From Chamaecrista fasciculata (Eukaryota > Streptophyta > Magnoliopsida > Fabales > Fabaceae): a stretch of 64,000 nucleotides of DNA. The translations under genes were made by a program, and so were the position numbers. This document shows, piece after piece, positions 42,844-55,291 of this stretch. The DNA is taken from contig QANZ01032780.1 of assembly GCA_003254925.1 (NCBI GenBank), positions 5,228 to 69,227 of the forward strand. The letters are read 5' to 3'. Positions within the stretch are counted from its first letter, which is position 1. Every line of letters begins with the position of its first letter. The notes under the pieces were generated by a model. It was not told the DNA's origin, did not search any database, and saw nothing but the letters and a program-made list of their open reading frames with translations.

Positions 42844-45800
42844 ATGGCGAAGCCTTCAATTCTCTTGAATTCGGCCTCTGTTGGTGGTATTCTTCGCGTT
42901 AAGGAAGAAAACGACCCCGAATGTTCAACTTCTGCGTTGCTCCAATCCGCATCTTCGACAGAGTGTGTCAAAGGAGAGCAAGACAATCTTCCAATGTCGT
43001 TACTTACGCTGCCACCAGCGTCATCGGGTAGCGGAGATGACCGTTTTGAGGAAATTGTTAAAACGGTGAATGAACTCGGCAATCTCGCTACTGCTATAAA
43101 CGCTTTCAAGAGCAGGTTTGATGAATTGCAAAAGCATCTGGATTTCATTGATAAAGCCATCGACACAAGGTCTAAAGAACTCGCTCAGCCCCCCGATCCT
43201 TCGCAGAATACGGCTACAGTGTCTCCTACTCCTTTGGTTGAAGGCAATGTCCAAAGTACTGAACCTGTGAACCCGCAGTTGACTAGTGAGAAAGAAAATG
43301 AATTGGATTCAAATCAGAAAGTGAAAGCTAAGATCGAGACTGACGATGCTGGTGTGTCCGAAAATGATATTGTTTCGCAGTGCCAGACCATGTGCAGTCG
43401 TGGCGTCCGTAAGTATATAGTCACAAACCTGTCATCCCCTGAGAAACTCCGTGAACAAGTTCCTGCAGCCCTCAAGAGTGCTCCGAAACCATCAAAACTC
43501 GTTTTTGAGTGCATAGGGCGGTTTTTTCTCCAGGGAAGCAGAGCTTACATCAAAGATTCCCCCATGATTCCTGCGAGACAAGCATCGGTTCTTGTTTTAG
43601 AATATTATCTCCTGTCTGGCTGTGTTGATAGTGAGAAAGACGTTGATTCTTCCTTGAAGGAAGAAGCTGGTTTAGCTGCCACTGCCTGGAAGAAAAGACT
43701 TATTGTCGAGGGTGGTCTCTCCAAGGCTTGTGAAATTGATGCTAGGGGTTTGATTCTTTTCGTTGGTTGCTTTGGCATTCCAGCTAATTTCCGAAATGAC
43801 GACATACGGGATTTGATTCGTTTGAGCAATCCTAGAGATATCATGCATGCCCTTCGCCAGTCTCGTGGCCTTCTTAAGAGGGTTTCAGGTAGCGTTCTTC
43901 TGTGAAATTTCATTGCACGCTAATGCCTATGCATCATTTTCAATATGTTTGTTTCTTAAGTATGAAAAAGATGAGAAGGACAACAAAATATGAAAAAGAA
44001 ATGGGGAGGGGGAGGTCTCTCTAGGTGTGTGTACTTGGGCTAACATTTTGTGTGTTACAGCTAACATTTCTCATTGTCCCTGTAAGAGGACAGATTTGAA
44101 AATTGAGTTTTCCTTTGTTTCGGGCTGCATTATATTTGATGGCTACTGTAAGATGGCTTGGAAAAACACGAATTATATATGTTTCCCATTAAAGGACTCA
44201 TTTTATTTTGTTTTTACAAATTGCTGATTGGGGTCTATCATGCTAAGTCATCTTAGGTTATCCATTTCAACTGACCTGTAGAATAGGAGTTACCTATTTT
44301 TGGTCTTGTTTAATGTAAGGAAATTCAGCAACTTAGGCAACTTCATTTGCATATAGATAAACATATTTCAACCTGGAACCGTTTTCACCTGCAAATATGT
44401 GGTGAAAGGTTCTGGCTAAGATTAACTGGACACTAAGGAATAGTCTAGAATTTATATAATTATTTGGGGATAATGATTTTAAATAAATAATATTTTACTA
44501 TTCAAACAGTTTGAATTGGAGAATCTCATTGTGGATAGAGGAACAAAGTGCATCAACTGCATCCTTTTTATGTGGGTCTGGAGATTGTAATGTTATCCTT
44601 TACTGGTACAAAGTTTTAAGAATAAATCATAAGCTGAAAAATTTGAAATATTACCGTTCTATGTAACATATGCTGTTGAAGGGTTGTTTGTATAATAAGA
44701 TATTTCATCTTATTTGTGAGACAAAAAAGTCTATTGTTTTTAATAGTCCTATACATCCTATGTATATGTGATAAGGCGGCCTGTCAGGCGCAGTTCTGAG
44801 GGTTATTAGTTTTACTGATCAAGGTGGTGGAGGTGTTTTATCTTTGAAGTACTATCTGCAACAGTTTATTGTTTTTTATAATTTTCGTTTCCTTCTTGCT
44901 GGACACCCACTTTTGATTCTACCAAATTCAATATTCTCCTGTTAACTAAAATATATTAATTTTTGTTTTCCTTCTTTAGATATGAGTATGAGGCTGAGTT
45001 GTAGACTTATTGCCTAAATTACTAGTTTTTATCTTTTGCCTAAATTCCGAGTTGAGAAGTTATACTTTGACACTATTTTCAGTTATGTGGGATGCTTAAT
45101 CAGTTAATTGGCCATGGAATTTGTCCTCTTTGACACTACATTTTCATTAATTTGCCCTATTGAAGGATGATGCATGAGTATGGTGTTGCTTTCTCATTTT
45201 GTAGCATAAGCTTTCTGTAACCTTGCATTTATATCTGCAACCATGGTAATTAAAATAGTGATCTTGGATCGTAAAATGGGTCATAATCGTGATCTCATGA
45301 GGTGCATCCTAGTTAAATTGTGTTGCGGATCGTAGTTGAATGGGATCGGAATGAGATTGCAATTTTTCAGAATCTCATTATCAAACGAGATTGTCTGATC
45401 TGAGCAAAACTGAAACTGTGTTCAATTTCTTTGGCCAAACTTTTCATTTTAGAGTTCGAATATAGGAAATTTGACCTTCCTTCTTCATTTTTCCCTGTTC
45501 TGGTCTTCTACGTTTGTTAACAGGGCATTGTCTCTTTTGAACTCGAAAACAGGGCATCATATTCTGCTTTTGTTTTTGTTTGTCTGCCTTTACTTCTGCA
45601 TCTGTTCATGTTTTACATCTTGTTTGTCTTGCTTTTGCTTCAGTTCTGAACTTCTAATTTTATCCCATGATCACTTCATCTTCTCTTCTGTTTTGTTCGT
45701 TTATCTTTTCTTCATGTACTCTGTTCGTTTTTGTGTTGTCTAGCCTGTTTTTGTTGATTGTTGCTGAATTGATTAATGATGCTAAGGCAGTTGGACATTA

Positions 45801-47362
45801 TCCATCTATTCTGGATTGCTTGAATGATGATGAATGATAATGATTAAATTATGCATGTACATGTAGATGTGTTTTTATATTCAATATGTTTTTTTCAAAA
45901 TTCAAAATATCACAGTGGCGTTTTAGATGGGTTTCAGTGGTAAATAAACAAGCTTTAAATTATATATTTGTGAAAAATATTATGAAAAAAAATAATAAAG
46001 AGGATAACATATCATTATTAATCATTTAATTGTAAGTAAAAGCAATGTGGCATAAGTAATTATTTTAATAGACAAGTTATTTAGTTTGTGTAAAATATTA
46101 TATTAAACTATTTATAATAATATTTTGTATTTATAAAGATATATATATATATATTTTATATATTTAATTAAATTTGATAGGATCTTACGATCATCGTTTC
46201 AATTTATTTGTACTTCTTCCGATCCTTTGGGAGATCTCAATGTTGATAACTTTGTTTGCAACAGATATTACAGAGACGTTGATGAAGAAGGGCATAACTG
46301 TTGAAGCTGTTGACTTGGCTTATATATTTGGGTTTGAAGAAAAACTTTCCCCTCAGACAAACTTGACTTCATTTCTGCAGAAGTCTGAAGATTCTTGGAA
46401 GAAAACTAAACAAGAAGCTCGTGGTTCAGCCACTTTGCTGGTATGGGTTTGCAGCATTGGCATTATTCATTGGTTGCAGTTCTTTGTTGTGTATATTAAC
46501 TACTTTGGTACATTTTTATATTTTGCAGAAACAAGCCCATGAAAAATACATGGCTGCTTTGAGATCTGTAGTCAATTGTTTGGAAGGTCACAAGATCGAT
46601 CATGTAAAATTTCTTCCTGGGTCAAAACTTAAGGAAAAAATAAGAAACCTGGAGAAAGACATTAGTGATGCCAATAAAAAAATCCAAGACAAGGTGTTAT
46701 CAAAGAGAAAAGTGGATAAAATTGATTCTTCTGACAAATTGAAGATTCCAGAATCAAAGCGATCAAGATTCCCGGATCCATCTCTGCTGTCGTCTTCAAA
46801 TCCCTTCTTAGAGCAAAGAATTGGTAATCATATGGATGGCAATAGCTTATATGATAGTCCATTGACAGCACACATTCTGGGTAGTAGATCGTCTAGCCAC
46901 TTAAATAGTTACCATTCTGCTTCATCTCTACAACTAGGAGCTGCTGCTGGTCCTTTGGCAGAAAGTGTTTTTGGAGGCACAGTAGCAAGTGGAGTTGGTA
47001 AACACACACCTGGTGCTGGTATGTCAGCTGCATTTGGCAGTACCACTGGCTCATTTCCCGGGTATCTTGGCGATACAGTGATAGAAAATGTCGGTACGGT
47101 GCTGGATAGCAATGGACAACTGTACAGACGGCATGGAATAGGGGAAGGCGCATTATCACATGAGAGATCAGTTGGACAGCCTGCATCGGCTCGAGTGAAC
47201 AGTTTGTATGGGGTGTCACCTTCTGTAGAAGGTTTTGCCGGTTTTCCGGATCGGCCATCGAATCGTATTGGTGGCTCTGATTTGTATGGTTTTGCTGATG
47301 CCGTTTTTGAAGGGGAGCCATTCAGGGGCACCAGTTCTGCTAAGGCCTCATATATGTATTAG
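42844..47362 (+). CDS. FRIGIDA (FRI) flowering-time scaffold protein, 684 aa
   Basis: FRIGIDA is a nuclear coiled-coil scaffold that raises FLC-type repressor transcription before vernalisation in Arabidopsis. Exons: 42844-43888, 46265-46440, 46529-47362; total 2,055 bases, in phase. The N-terminal coiled coil (about residues 66-113, INAFKSRFDELQKHLDFIDK) is followed by the conserved FRIGIDA core: MCSRGVRKYIVTNLSS, ECIGRFFLQGSRAYIKDSPM, ARGLILFVGCFGIPANFR. A second coiled coil lies near IRNLEKDISDANKKIQDK with a basic stretch (ESKRSR). The C-terminus is Gly/Ser-rich and low complexity. The core matches FRIGIDA itself more closely than the FRL1, FRL3 or FRL4 classes as I remember them. Intron 1 is 2.4 kb. 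No frameshift or early stop is present, so the allele looks functional. Whether it controls flowering here is not shown by the sequence. Confidence 0.92.
43889..46264. other. FRIGIDA intron 1 (2.4 kb)
   Basis: A GT-AG intron between phase-1 exons. No nested gene is supported. There are AT-rich stretches, for example 45900-46160, with a short (TA)n run at about 46138-46152. Confidence 0.7.
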
Positions 47363-47554
47363 ATATTCTACAAATCTTTGTCATTAGAGTTGCTGGAATG
47401 GAAGCCTGTCGTTTAACAAATTGCACTTTTACTGGGGAAAAATAGCCATGGGGACTTGATGAGGATGATATTTGTCCTCAAATGGCGATACAAGTAGGAC
47501 AGACCTTATTAGCTCTTGCTTTACAATTATTCCCCAACTATAATAAAATATTTA

Positions 47555-48604
47555 GGGTAAATTATAAATTATGCACTCGTGGTTAGGACGAATCTTACAT
47601 TACATTACAATCGTGTGGTTTAAAAAATCTCACATTGAGTACCTGAAGCATGTGCCCTTTAGCAATTAGGGTACCTTTGGTTTTGTTCCGTCAATTTTAA
47701 TGGAAAATGCTGATGTGGCGCTCATGTGACTCGGTGAAAATTAAATTTTGGTTCACGAATTATGGGATAAGTTTCATTTTGGTTATAAAACTATTTTTTA
47801 TTTTATTTTGGTCTTCAAAATTTCATATTTGTTTCGTTTTTTGTCTCAAAAATGTTGTTTCATATGGTTTACGCTATTATTTCTAATTTAAATAATTAAA
47901 ATGAATTATTTGTCTCTGGAGTGATCACGGACTTGATCGGGCCAGACTTGAGATTCGACCCGGTTAGACTCAGGCCGGGTCATCAAGTTCGACCGAGCCA
48001 AACTTGGCTATTTTATTTTAAAAAAAAATCATATTTTTCTATTTAATCCATTTTATTTATTTTATGTTTTTGTTCACCCCACTCAAATATGTAATAATAA
48101 GTGAGTTGACAAATAGAAGAAGAGAGATTTTCATTCTTAGTTATAAATTAGAAATAAATTTGTGGTTGATTTTTATCTCTAATTTATGATTAAGAATAAC
48201 GATGAAAATTTCGATAAAATCACATTTTTGAGATCAAAACGGAAAAAATGTGAAAGTTTGAGGACAAAAATGAAACAAAAAATAGCTTTTATGACAAAAA
48301 TGAAACTTACTCCATAGTTTAAGAGCCAAAAATGAGATTTTAACCTTGGAGTGGAAACCAATAACTAAGATGCAAGAGAAACTAGCGGTTAAGATGTAAT
48401 AGAAATCGACAGCTAAGATATATTGGAAATCGATGGCTAAGATTGCGTTATGTCAAAATTTTTCCCTTAAAATTAAGGAAACAAAAAACACAGGTACTCA
48501 AATTGCTAAACGACGCATATCTTAGGTACATAAAGTGAAATTTTTCAAACCACACGGAGTGATGTGAGATTCGGCCTCCACAAGTAATTAATTTGTAATT
48601 TACT
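47555..48604. mobile_element. Long inverted-repeat element containing a second one
   Basis: The left end GGGTAAATTATAAATTATG... and 'gtgtggtttaaaaaatctcac' are mirrored at the right end by 'gtgaaatttttcaaaccacac...' and 'aatttgtaatttactc'. Inside, about 47735-48350, a second mirrored pair is seen ('ttggtcttcaaaatttcat' and 'gtttgaggacaaaaatg'), which is the same family as 48735-49215. This suggests one MITE-like element inserted into another. Confidence 0.6.
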
Positions 48605-48734
48605 CAAATATTTATGATCAATTTAAAATCTACCATGACTAATTTTAAGTTTTGATCAATTTTTATTGTCAAACAGTTAAATAATATATATTTTCGGTGA
48701 AATCGGAGTAAATTAACAAATTAATTTAAAAGAT

Positions 48735-49215
48735 TAAAGGTTAAATACTCATTGGTCTTTAAATCATGGGGTAAATTTCATTTTGGTATTAAAATTATTT
48801 TTTATTTTATTTTGGTCCTCAAAATATAATTTTATATAGTTTTTACTGTTATTTCTAACTTGAATAGTTGAAATGAATTATTTCTATCTTATATCTCATA
48901 ATAAGTGGTTGGCAAAGAGAGAAAATTTTATTATCGGTCACAAATTGAAAAAAAAATTGTGGTAGATTTTTATGTCCAATTTATGATTAAGAATGAAAAT
49001 TTTTATTTATTTATTTATTAACTCACTTATTAATACATATATAGAGAGAGAGAGAAAAAAAATAGTTTATTTCAATTGTCCAAGTTATAAATAACAGTAA
49101 AAACTTAACAAAATTATATTTTGAGATCAAAATAGAACAAATGAAAAAGTTTGAGGACCAAAATAAAATAAAAAAAAAATTTATGATAAAAGTGAAATTT
49201 ACCACGTAGTTTGAG
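48735..49215. mobile_element. Inverted-repeat element
   Basis: Left 'ggggtaaatttcattttggt...ttttattttattttggtcc' pairs with right 'gaccaaaataaaataaaa...aaagtgaaatttaccac'. It has the same motifs as the inner element at 47735-48350. No coding capacity. Confidence 0.55.
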
Positions 49216-49289
49216 GCATTCACCAGAGGGGAAAAAGTTATGTTAGATGTTTTAAGTCTTAACTTTTATAACAAAAATAATATATTTTT

Positions 49290-50055
49290 GATGAACTAAG
49301 TTCTGGCCCGAGGGGCTTTCCCTGGTTCGGTGAGGAATTCAGGTAACGACTTCTTGCAAAACAAAGAACAGCAAGGGTATTGCCCCGCGATTCTCCTCTG
49401 ATGCCTAAGTTAGTAATGTGTATGTAAAAGTAATCAGTCTAGACTGAGTGGAAAACGTTATCTTTGGTCGATCCTTCCTAAGCCTTTTATAGTGTTGGTG
49501 GCCATGGGTGAGTCCGATATTTTGGGGATTTGGTATCCCACTGAGAGAATCAGTTTGACTTTGGTCCTTTGGTGAAGATATCTTTTGAAGATATGAAGAC
49601 ATATCTTGGAGATATTTAGACAAATCTTTTATGGGAATCCCCAATTTTCGGAGGCGAATTATGTGAACAGTTTGCTTGACGTCGGGATCCTTCAGGAGGA
49701 CCCTTCTTCTGGGCATGGTCGCCCAAGTAGGACCACTGCGCCCTTGCTTGGGGCGACCATGCCCTTGCCTAGGGCATGGTCAGCAGGCGACCATGCCCCT
49801 GTCTAGGACATGGTGTTCTTGTCATGCCCTTGGCTAGGGCATGGTGGCCTTCGGTGCGTCCTTGGAGATATTTAGGCAAATCTTTCATGGGAATCCTCAA
49901 TTTCCAAAGGCGGATAACGTGAACAGTTTGCTTGACGTCGGGGTTCTTAAGGAGGACCCTTCTTCTGGGCATGGGCGACCATGCCCTTGCTTAGGGCATG
50001 GTGGCCTATTGGGCGACCATGCCCCTATCTAGGATATGGTGGTCTTCGGTGCGTC
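49290..50055. repeat. Tandem repeat with nested GGGCATGG palindromes, possibly an LTR fragment
   Basis: Two long units begin 'ggagatattta' at about 49609 and 49863. Both contain 'gtgaacagtttgcttgacgt', 'aggacccttcttctgggcat' and end 'cttcggtgcgtc'. Within them, GACCATGCCC and GGGCATGG alternate many times as short palindromes. The region is GC-richer than its surroundings. The minus strand gives a repeated short peptide (MPRRRVLLK). The style resembles LTRs of some plant retrotransposons, but I found neither TG/CA ends nor a target duplication. Confidence 0.65.
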
Positions 50056-50929
50056 TTTTCTCTTCCTATATTATCAATTTCATATTAAAGTATCAATAAT
50101 AAGTAAATGTTTGTACAAACAAATACTTTTAATGATATATGACTTATTAAGGACACAACTCAAATAACAATTGCACAAATATTGAATTGACTGTAAATCC
50201 AGATAGCACCGAATAAGTTGATTGCGAATTAGTTATTTTTTTTTTTAAAAAAAGAAAATTAGAAAGATATTGCAAATTTACAATAGCAGGTAGAAGTTCG
50301 ATAGTTGTCATTACAGTCATAAAATTCAAACTTCAAGTAAGGACTTGAAGAAGTGTCTTTTTAAAAGTTGGGTTTGCCTTTTCCTATGGAATTTGAGAAG
50401 AAAAACTAAAACTTTTGGGGAAATCCTCATCTTATACGCATATAGGATATCAATGATCATTACCATTAGGCAAAGTTTACAAATCTAATGAACTTAAAAA
50501 CTTCCAAATCTCAATATCAGACAAATGCATTTACCTTGTTTAGTTGCTAAGGCCTCATTCGAATCTCAAACAGGATTGACTTTTAAGAAAACAAAAAAAG
50601 AAATTATTGACTGCCTCGCTCTCAAATAGGGTCTATTAATCAAGTCAATCTTGTGCATAATTTGTCCTGCTTTGAAATTGACTGGCACAAATCTAAGGGT
50701 GTATAGTCAAATGATTTTGTTTATCTTTAACCAAATATGGTAAGTTTGATTCTTAGTTCGGAATATAGATCAATTTTAAATCTTTAAGTCAGCTATCTTA
50801 CTTTTTGAGATGTTTGTAAGTTAATGAAGAGATTAGTCTCGTCGATAGTCAATATTTTAGATTATGCTTTGGTACTCCAAAAATAAATTAACTGATGTTA
50901 ATTTTTTAAGAAATTAGATGATTAGCAAA

Positions 50930-51290
50930 ATTATCCTTTTCATTCCTAAATTTCACATCAATTTTTAATTTTATCCCTAATGTTTGTTTGCAGTTAATTA
51001 TGTCTCCAAAATTTTATATTCTAGTCGATTTTATTCTTTGACTGAATTTTTTTCAATAAATTAATGATAAATTTCATCTTTTTCAATCTGATTAGAACTC
51101 GTGTCTTTTTCTATCAAATTTTTATTGTATGTCATTAGTTACGTAGAATTATTATTTAGCTAAAATAAGAACAAAAGATAAAATTAATTAAAATATAAAA
51201 CTTTAGAGACAAAATTGACTAGAAACAAACATTGAGGATGAAATTGAGAATTGATCTAAAGTTTAGAGACAAAAATGGTGTTTTCAACAA
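50930..51290. mobile_element. Inverted-repeat element upstream of the GDSL lipase
   Basis: Left 'cctaaatttcacatcaattttt...ctaatgtttgtttgcag' is mirrored by right 'aaacattgaggatgaaattgagaattgatctaaagtttag'. It is related to 42292-42634. It ends about 340 bases before the ATG at 51635. Confidence 0.5.
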
Positions 51291-51634
51291 GATAATTTTA
51301 ATACTCTAGCGGCTAATAATAGCCATAAGAGTTCAAATAAGGCTCAAAAGAAAAGAAGCAGCATGAGAAATGAGAACAAGCTCGCAAGATGGCAGGTAAA
51401 AAACACGGCTTAAATAATGGGAAAAAGACACTAAAGAAAGCAAGACTTCAAGAATTTATGGCCGACTCCAAGCGGTTTCTCACTTTATACATTAGAAAAA
51501 AGCATTACACCTCTGGCATTTTTTTCTGCCGTTACGTGCTTCTTCTTCTTCCACAGGGTAACACAAAACTGCTTAAACTCAGAAACAAAGGGCAAACCAG
51601 AACCAAAAGAAGATATAGGAACTAGGAAGTGAAA

Positions 51635-53850
51635 ATGGGTATGTCATGCTTATCATTTTGGAGTCTCATTTTGATATGTGTGTGGCCAAAGGTAGTAGTA
51701 GTAGTGATGGGGGCTCCTACTCCACTTTTCCCAGCAATGTTTGTGTTTGGAGATTCACTTATGGATGATGGCAATAACAACGATCTCAATTCTTTAGCCA
51801 AAGCCAATTATGTGCCTTATGGCATCGATTTTCCAGGAGGAGCCACAGGAAGATTCAGCAATGGAAAAACAATTATAGATCTTCTTGGTATGCACATATA
51901 TATATATATATATATAACTTCTTGCCCTCTTGGTTTCTAGTAGATAGTTTCTTCTTTCTGTCTTGTTTGATGACTATGTTTTCTCTGTTTTCATCTTTCA
52001 AGAACTTGTGAATTAGATAGCAAATTTCCACTAACATTAACAGCTGCTAAGTATATTTATGTATATGCATTTTATAGGGGAAATGATGGGTCTTCCTTAC
52101 CTTCCAGCTTATGTAAATACTCTCTCAGATGGATGTAATGTTTCCAGTGGAGTAAATTATGGTTCAGCAGCAGCTGGGATTCTCGATGAGACAGGGCAAA
52201 TTTTGGTAATCTCAATCTTTAAATTGGATCATAAGTCGAATTTAACTTATGACTAAAATCTCGTTTTGGTCTTTTATGTATTTTTTTTTTTTTAATTTGG
52301 TCCTTAAACTTCTCTCCTTGATTTCTCTAAGAATTTATTTTGTTATCAATGTTAGTCTAAACTCTAAAGACCCTCAGCATTCTTATATAATTATTTCTTA
52401 TACCCTCAATATCTCTTACTGACTTGGGTTTTAGAGTCGCACTATTAGAGTCTCCTCCTATGAGTCAGTTTCTCTTTACAGTGTTGGGGATTAGGAGCTT
52501 GGTTGAGTATTATCATAAAAAATATGATGCTAATTTAGTTAATATTGAACTAACATTGATAACGAAAAATTTCATAAGAGATAAAATTGAGAGGAAAATT
52601 TTATCAGCTACCAAATTGAGAAAACAGTCAAACACAAATATGAGATAGACCAAAAATAAAATTTTAGTGGTTGAAGTAAATCATCTTTTATGATTCATAT
52701 TATGTCCATTTTCTAATTAATGCAGGGAGATCGTTTCAACATAGGCCAACAAGTGCAAAATTTCCAGACAACCTTAAAGCAACTGAGGAACCAAATGGGA
52801 GACAATAATTTATTAAGGCAGCATTTAGCAAAGTCTTTGGTAGTTATAAACCTTGGCAGCAATGATTACTTAAACAACTATCTCTTACCACAACTATATC
52901 CAACAAGCTTCATCTATAATCCCAAAGACTTTGCTGATCTTCTCATAAGCCGTTACAAGAGGCATCTTTTGGTACAATATATATATATATATACATCATA
53001 CCATTATTTGACATTGACATTTATGCAAATTAAATGAAATGAAGTTTACAGTGTTTTGTATTTTTCCTTCTTTCAGGATTTGCAGAGTTTGGGACTCAGA
53101 AAATTCTTGTTGGCAGCTATTGGACCACTAGGTTGCATACCAAACCAACTAGCCACAGGGTTTGTGCCTCCAGGACAATGCAGATCTTATGCCAATGACA
53201 TCGTTGTTATTTTCAATGACAGGTTGAAATCATTGGTGGATCAGCTAAATGCAGATCACAGCAATAATGGGTCATATTTTGTCCTTGGCAACACTTATGA
53301 ACTTTTCAGTGACATAATAAACCACCCACACACTTATGGTAAGAAATCCTCAAGGATGGATCGCTGCAGTAGGTTTGCCTGCAGTGTGAAACAAAAAACT
53401 CAAAACACATTGTTTCAATAAAGTGGAAAGGGCCGTTGTGATGAATGAATGATTGAATGAATGGCTTTTTGTTTCACACTGCTAGCAGACTCACTGCAGT
53501 GGATCCATTCTCGAAATCCTCGAGTTTGGATCTTCTGTATTTATTCTTTGCCATTTTTGGGAAAACACACAATAAGAACTTTGGAAGAATGAAAATGTTG
53601 AAACTTGCATTGTCCATACATTTTTACAGGGTTCAGTGTAAGTGATAGAGCTTGCTGTGGTGTTGGAATGAATCAAGGACAAATAACTTGCTTGCCTCTG
53701 TCAATTCCATGCACAAATAGAGATCAATATGTGTTTTGGGATGCCTTTCATCCCACTCAGGCTGCCAATGAAGTTATAGCTCATAAGGCCTTTTCTGGAC
53801 CACCATCTGAGTGCTACCCTATTAATGTTCAGCAAATGGCACAAATGTAG
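51635..53850 (+). CDS. GDSL esterase/lipase, secreted, 369 aa
   Basis: An SGNH/GDSL-type lipid hydrolase of the large plant family. Exons: 51635-51887, 52078-52205, 52726-52971, 53077-53338, 53630-53850; total 1,110 bases, in phase. A hydrophobic N-terminus ([20 protein letters not shown]) is a probable signal peptide, so the enzyme is likely secreted. Block I is [14 protein letters not shown] with the nucleophile Ser near residue 41. Block II Gly lies in [12 protein letters not shown], block III is INLGSNDY, and block V is [10 protein letters not shown] with the catalytic Asp and His. The GPLGCIP motif is present and the C-terminal length is normal. The upstream in-frame GTG is not needed as a start. 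The substrate is unknown; family members act on cuticle, seed or defence-related lipids. Intron 4 carries a hAT-type MITE. Confidence 0.95.
51895..51916. repeat. (TA)n microsatellite in GDSL intron 1
   Basis: A TA-repeat run begins eight bases after the splice donor. A similar short run is in intron 3 near 52977-52993. Confidence 0.8.
53351..53512. mobile_element. Small hAT-type MITE in GDSL intron 4
   Basis: The 162-bp element is flanked by an exact 8-bp duplication, GAAATCCT (53343-53350 and 53513-53520). The left arm (GGATGGATCGCTGCAGTAGG, GCAGTGTGAAACAAAAA) is mirrored by the right arm (TTTTTGTTTCACACTGC, CACTGCAGTGGATCC). An 8-bp duplication with a short foldback fits the hAT superfamily. 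It begins 12 bases into the intron and leaves both splice sites intact. Confidence 0.82.
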
Positions 53851-55291
53851 CTAGCCTTCATCACACAAGAAGGAATTTGCATGCATGATTCTGTCCAGAG
53901 ATTAGTTATTATTAGTATATGTAATACAAATAAATTTTTAGAGGACAAAATTAAATTAGTCATTTGGAGTTTGTCCGATCCTTATATATAAATACATTTG
54001 GGCTAAAATCTTCATTAATATTTGTCAGATTTAAATTTAAAATGAAAGAAATATAATCAATTTCGCTCGTTTAATTTTGTTTATTGACGAGCTTAATTGG
54101 AGGGAGAAAACACTCATTAAAAGTAACATTTGTTTGCTAACTTGTTCTATTAGAACTTCAAACGAGAAAAATATAAATACTTTTGATTATTATGACTAAA
54201 AAGTAAAAATATGCTAAAACATATTAGACTAATTTTCTAAGGAAATAAAAAATACTTAATTAAAACTCACCCCAAACATGTATAGTAAAAATACAATTTG
54301 GCCTTTATATAAATATAATATTATTTAAAACCATTTCAAAAATATCTTATGTGGTTGAGAACCTCGCAGGGCAGGCTAATCCCCATCCGCAACACAGTAG
54401 TTTAGAGTAATTTTCTCTCACATCCCTATATCATTTGTGGGAAAAATTGTCATATTTTTTAACAAATAATTGGTTAAAATAACAAATACTATAATCTTTT
54501 AATCATATGAGTGTGGTTTAAAGGTTCATTGGTGGTGAGTATCCTAATTTATATGAAAAAATACTATGATTCTTATAAACAATATCTTAAATTCAAATAT
54601 GAGAAAAGAATTAAATTAATCATATATATATATATATATTCTACTAGAAAATTTTATAATAATCTTTTTCAAAATATAAATTTACTTAAAAATAAAGAAA
54701 AAATCTATTATTTAATCCCAAAATTTATATCGAGTCAACTAATCTATCCTTGAATAATTGAAATATATAATTTAATCCCTGAGGTATTTTTTTTAGTTGA
54801 CTAATCTCTTAAATATTTTAATTGTCAACTAATTGGTGTTTGATGATAATTTGGTTCCTGAATTTGAATTGATTTTAAATTTTTTAATAATTGAATTTGT
54901 ATTAAATTAATAATTTTTTATTTTTAAATTTGTACTATTTTTAAATTTTGTCATTGAATTTGATTTAGGGTGTAAATTATTGACAATTATAAGTTTATAA
55001 CAATTCAAAAATTAAATTATATATTTTAATTATTTAATCAACTTGAAAGTATAGTAGGTTTTCTTAAAAAAACATAGTAAAAAATATCACAAAAAATAAG
55101 AGTGGAATGATATCGTCGGCCTTCCACTTATAAAAGGGCCCACCGCTTTACTGTCTCTCTTAAGAGTTTCCAAAATCCGTTTATATCATATATCCTTTTC
55201 CCAAAAATATCTCCACTATTTACTTCCCTCCCCTACTCTACTTTTGGCATATTACTTCGATTCCATCGGAGAGAGATCAAACTCTCCGACG
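53851..55291. other. Spacer between the GDSL lipase and CLPTM1 genes
   Basis: No gene is supported. It is very AT-rich, with fragments of 'ggaccaaatt'-style repeats. A TATA box candidate (TATAAAAG) lies at 55129-55136. Confidence 0.5.
55129..55136 (+). promoter_or_regulatory. Candidate TATA box of the CLPTM1 gene
   Basis: TATAAAAG lies 156 bases upstream of the ATG at 55292, followed by a C-rich leader (gggcccaccgc). Position and match to consensus are good. Confidence 0.5.

Larger units (their letters stand above)
47363..51634. other. Repeat-dominated spacer between FRIGIDA and the GDSL lipase
   Basis: No gene is supported. It contains the nested inverted-repeat element at 47555-48604, a related one at 48735-49215, the palindromic tandem repeat region at 49290-50055, and an inverted-repeat element at about 50930-51290. 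The 250 bases before 51635 hold the GDSL leader or promoter. Confidence 0.55.

Noticed and set aside
46893-47331. Minus-strand 140-codon frames inside FRIGIDA exon 3
   Set aside because: They are shadows of the Gly/Ser-rich FRIGIDA C-terminus; the plus-strand frame continues the conserved protein in phase.
49405-49972. Repeated MPRRRVLLK-starting peptides as a gene family
   Set aside because: They are the minus-strand reading of a tandem DNA repeat, with different unrelated continuations.
55244-55291. Upstream TTG-initiated extension of CLPTM1
   Set aside because: The Met at 55292 matches the usual start of plant CLPTM1 proteins (MAPPT...), and no ATG exists further upstream in frame.
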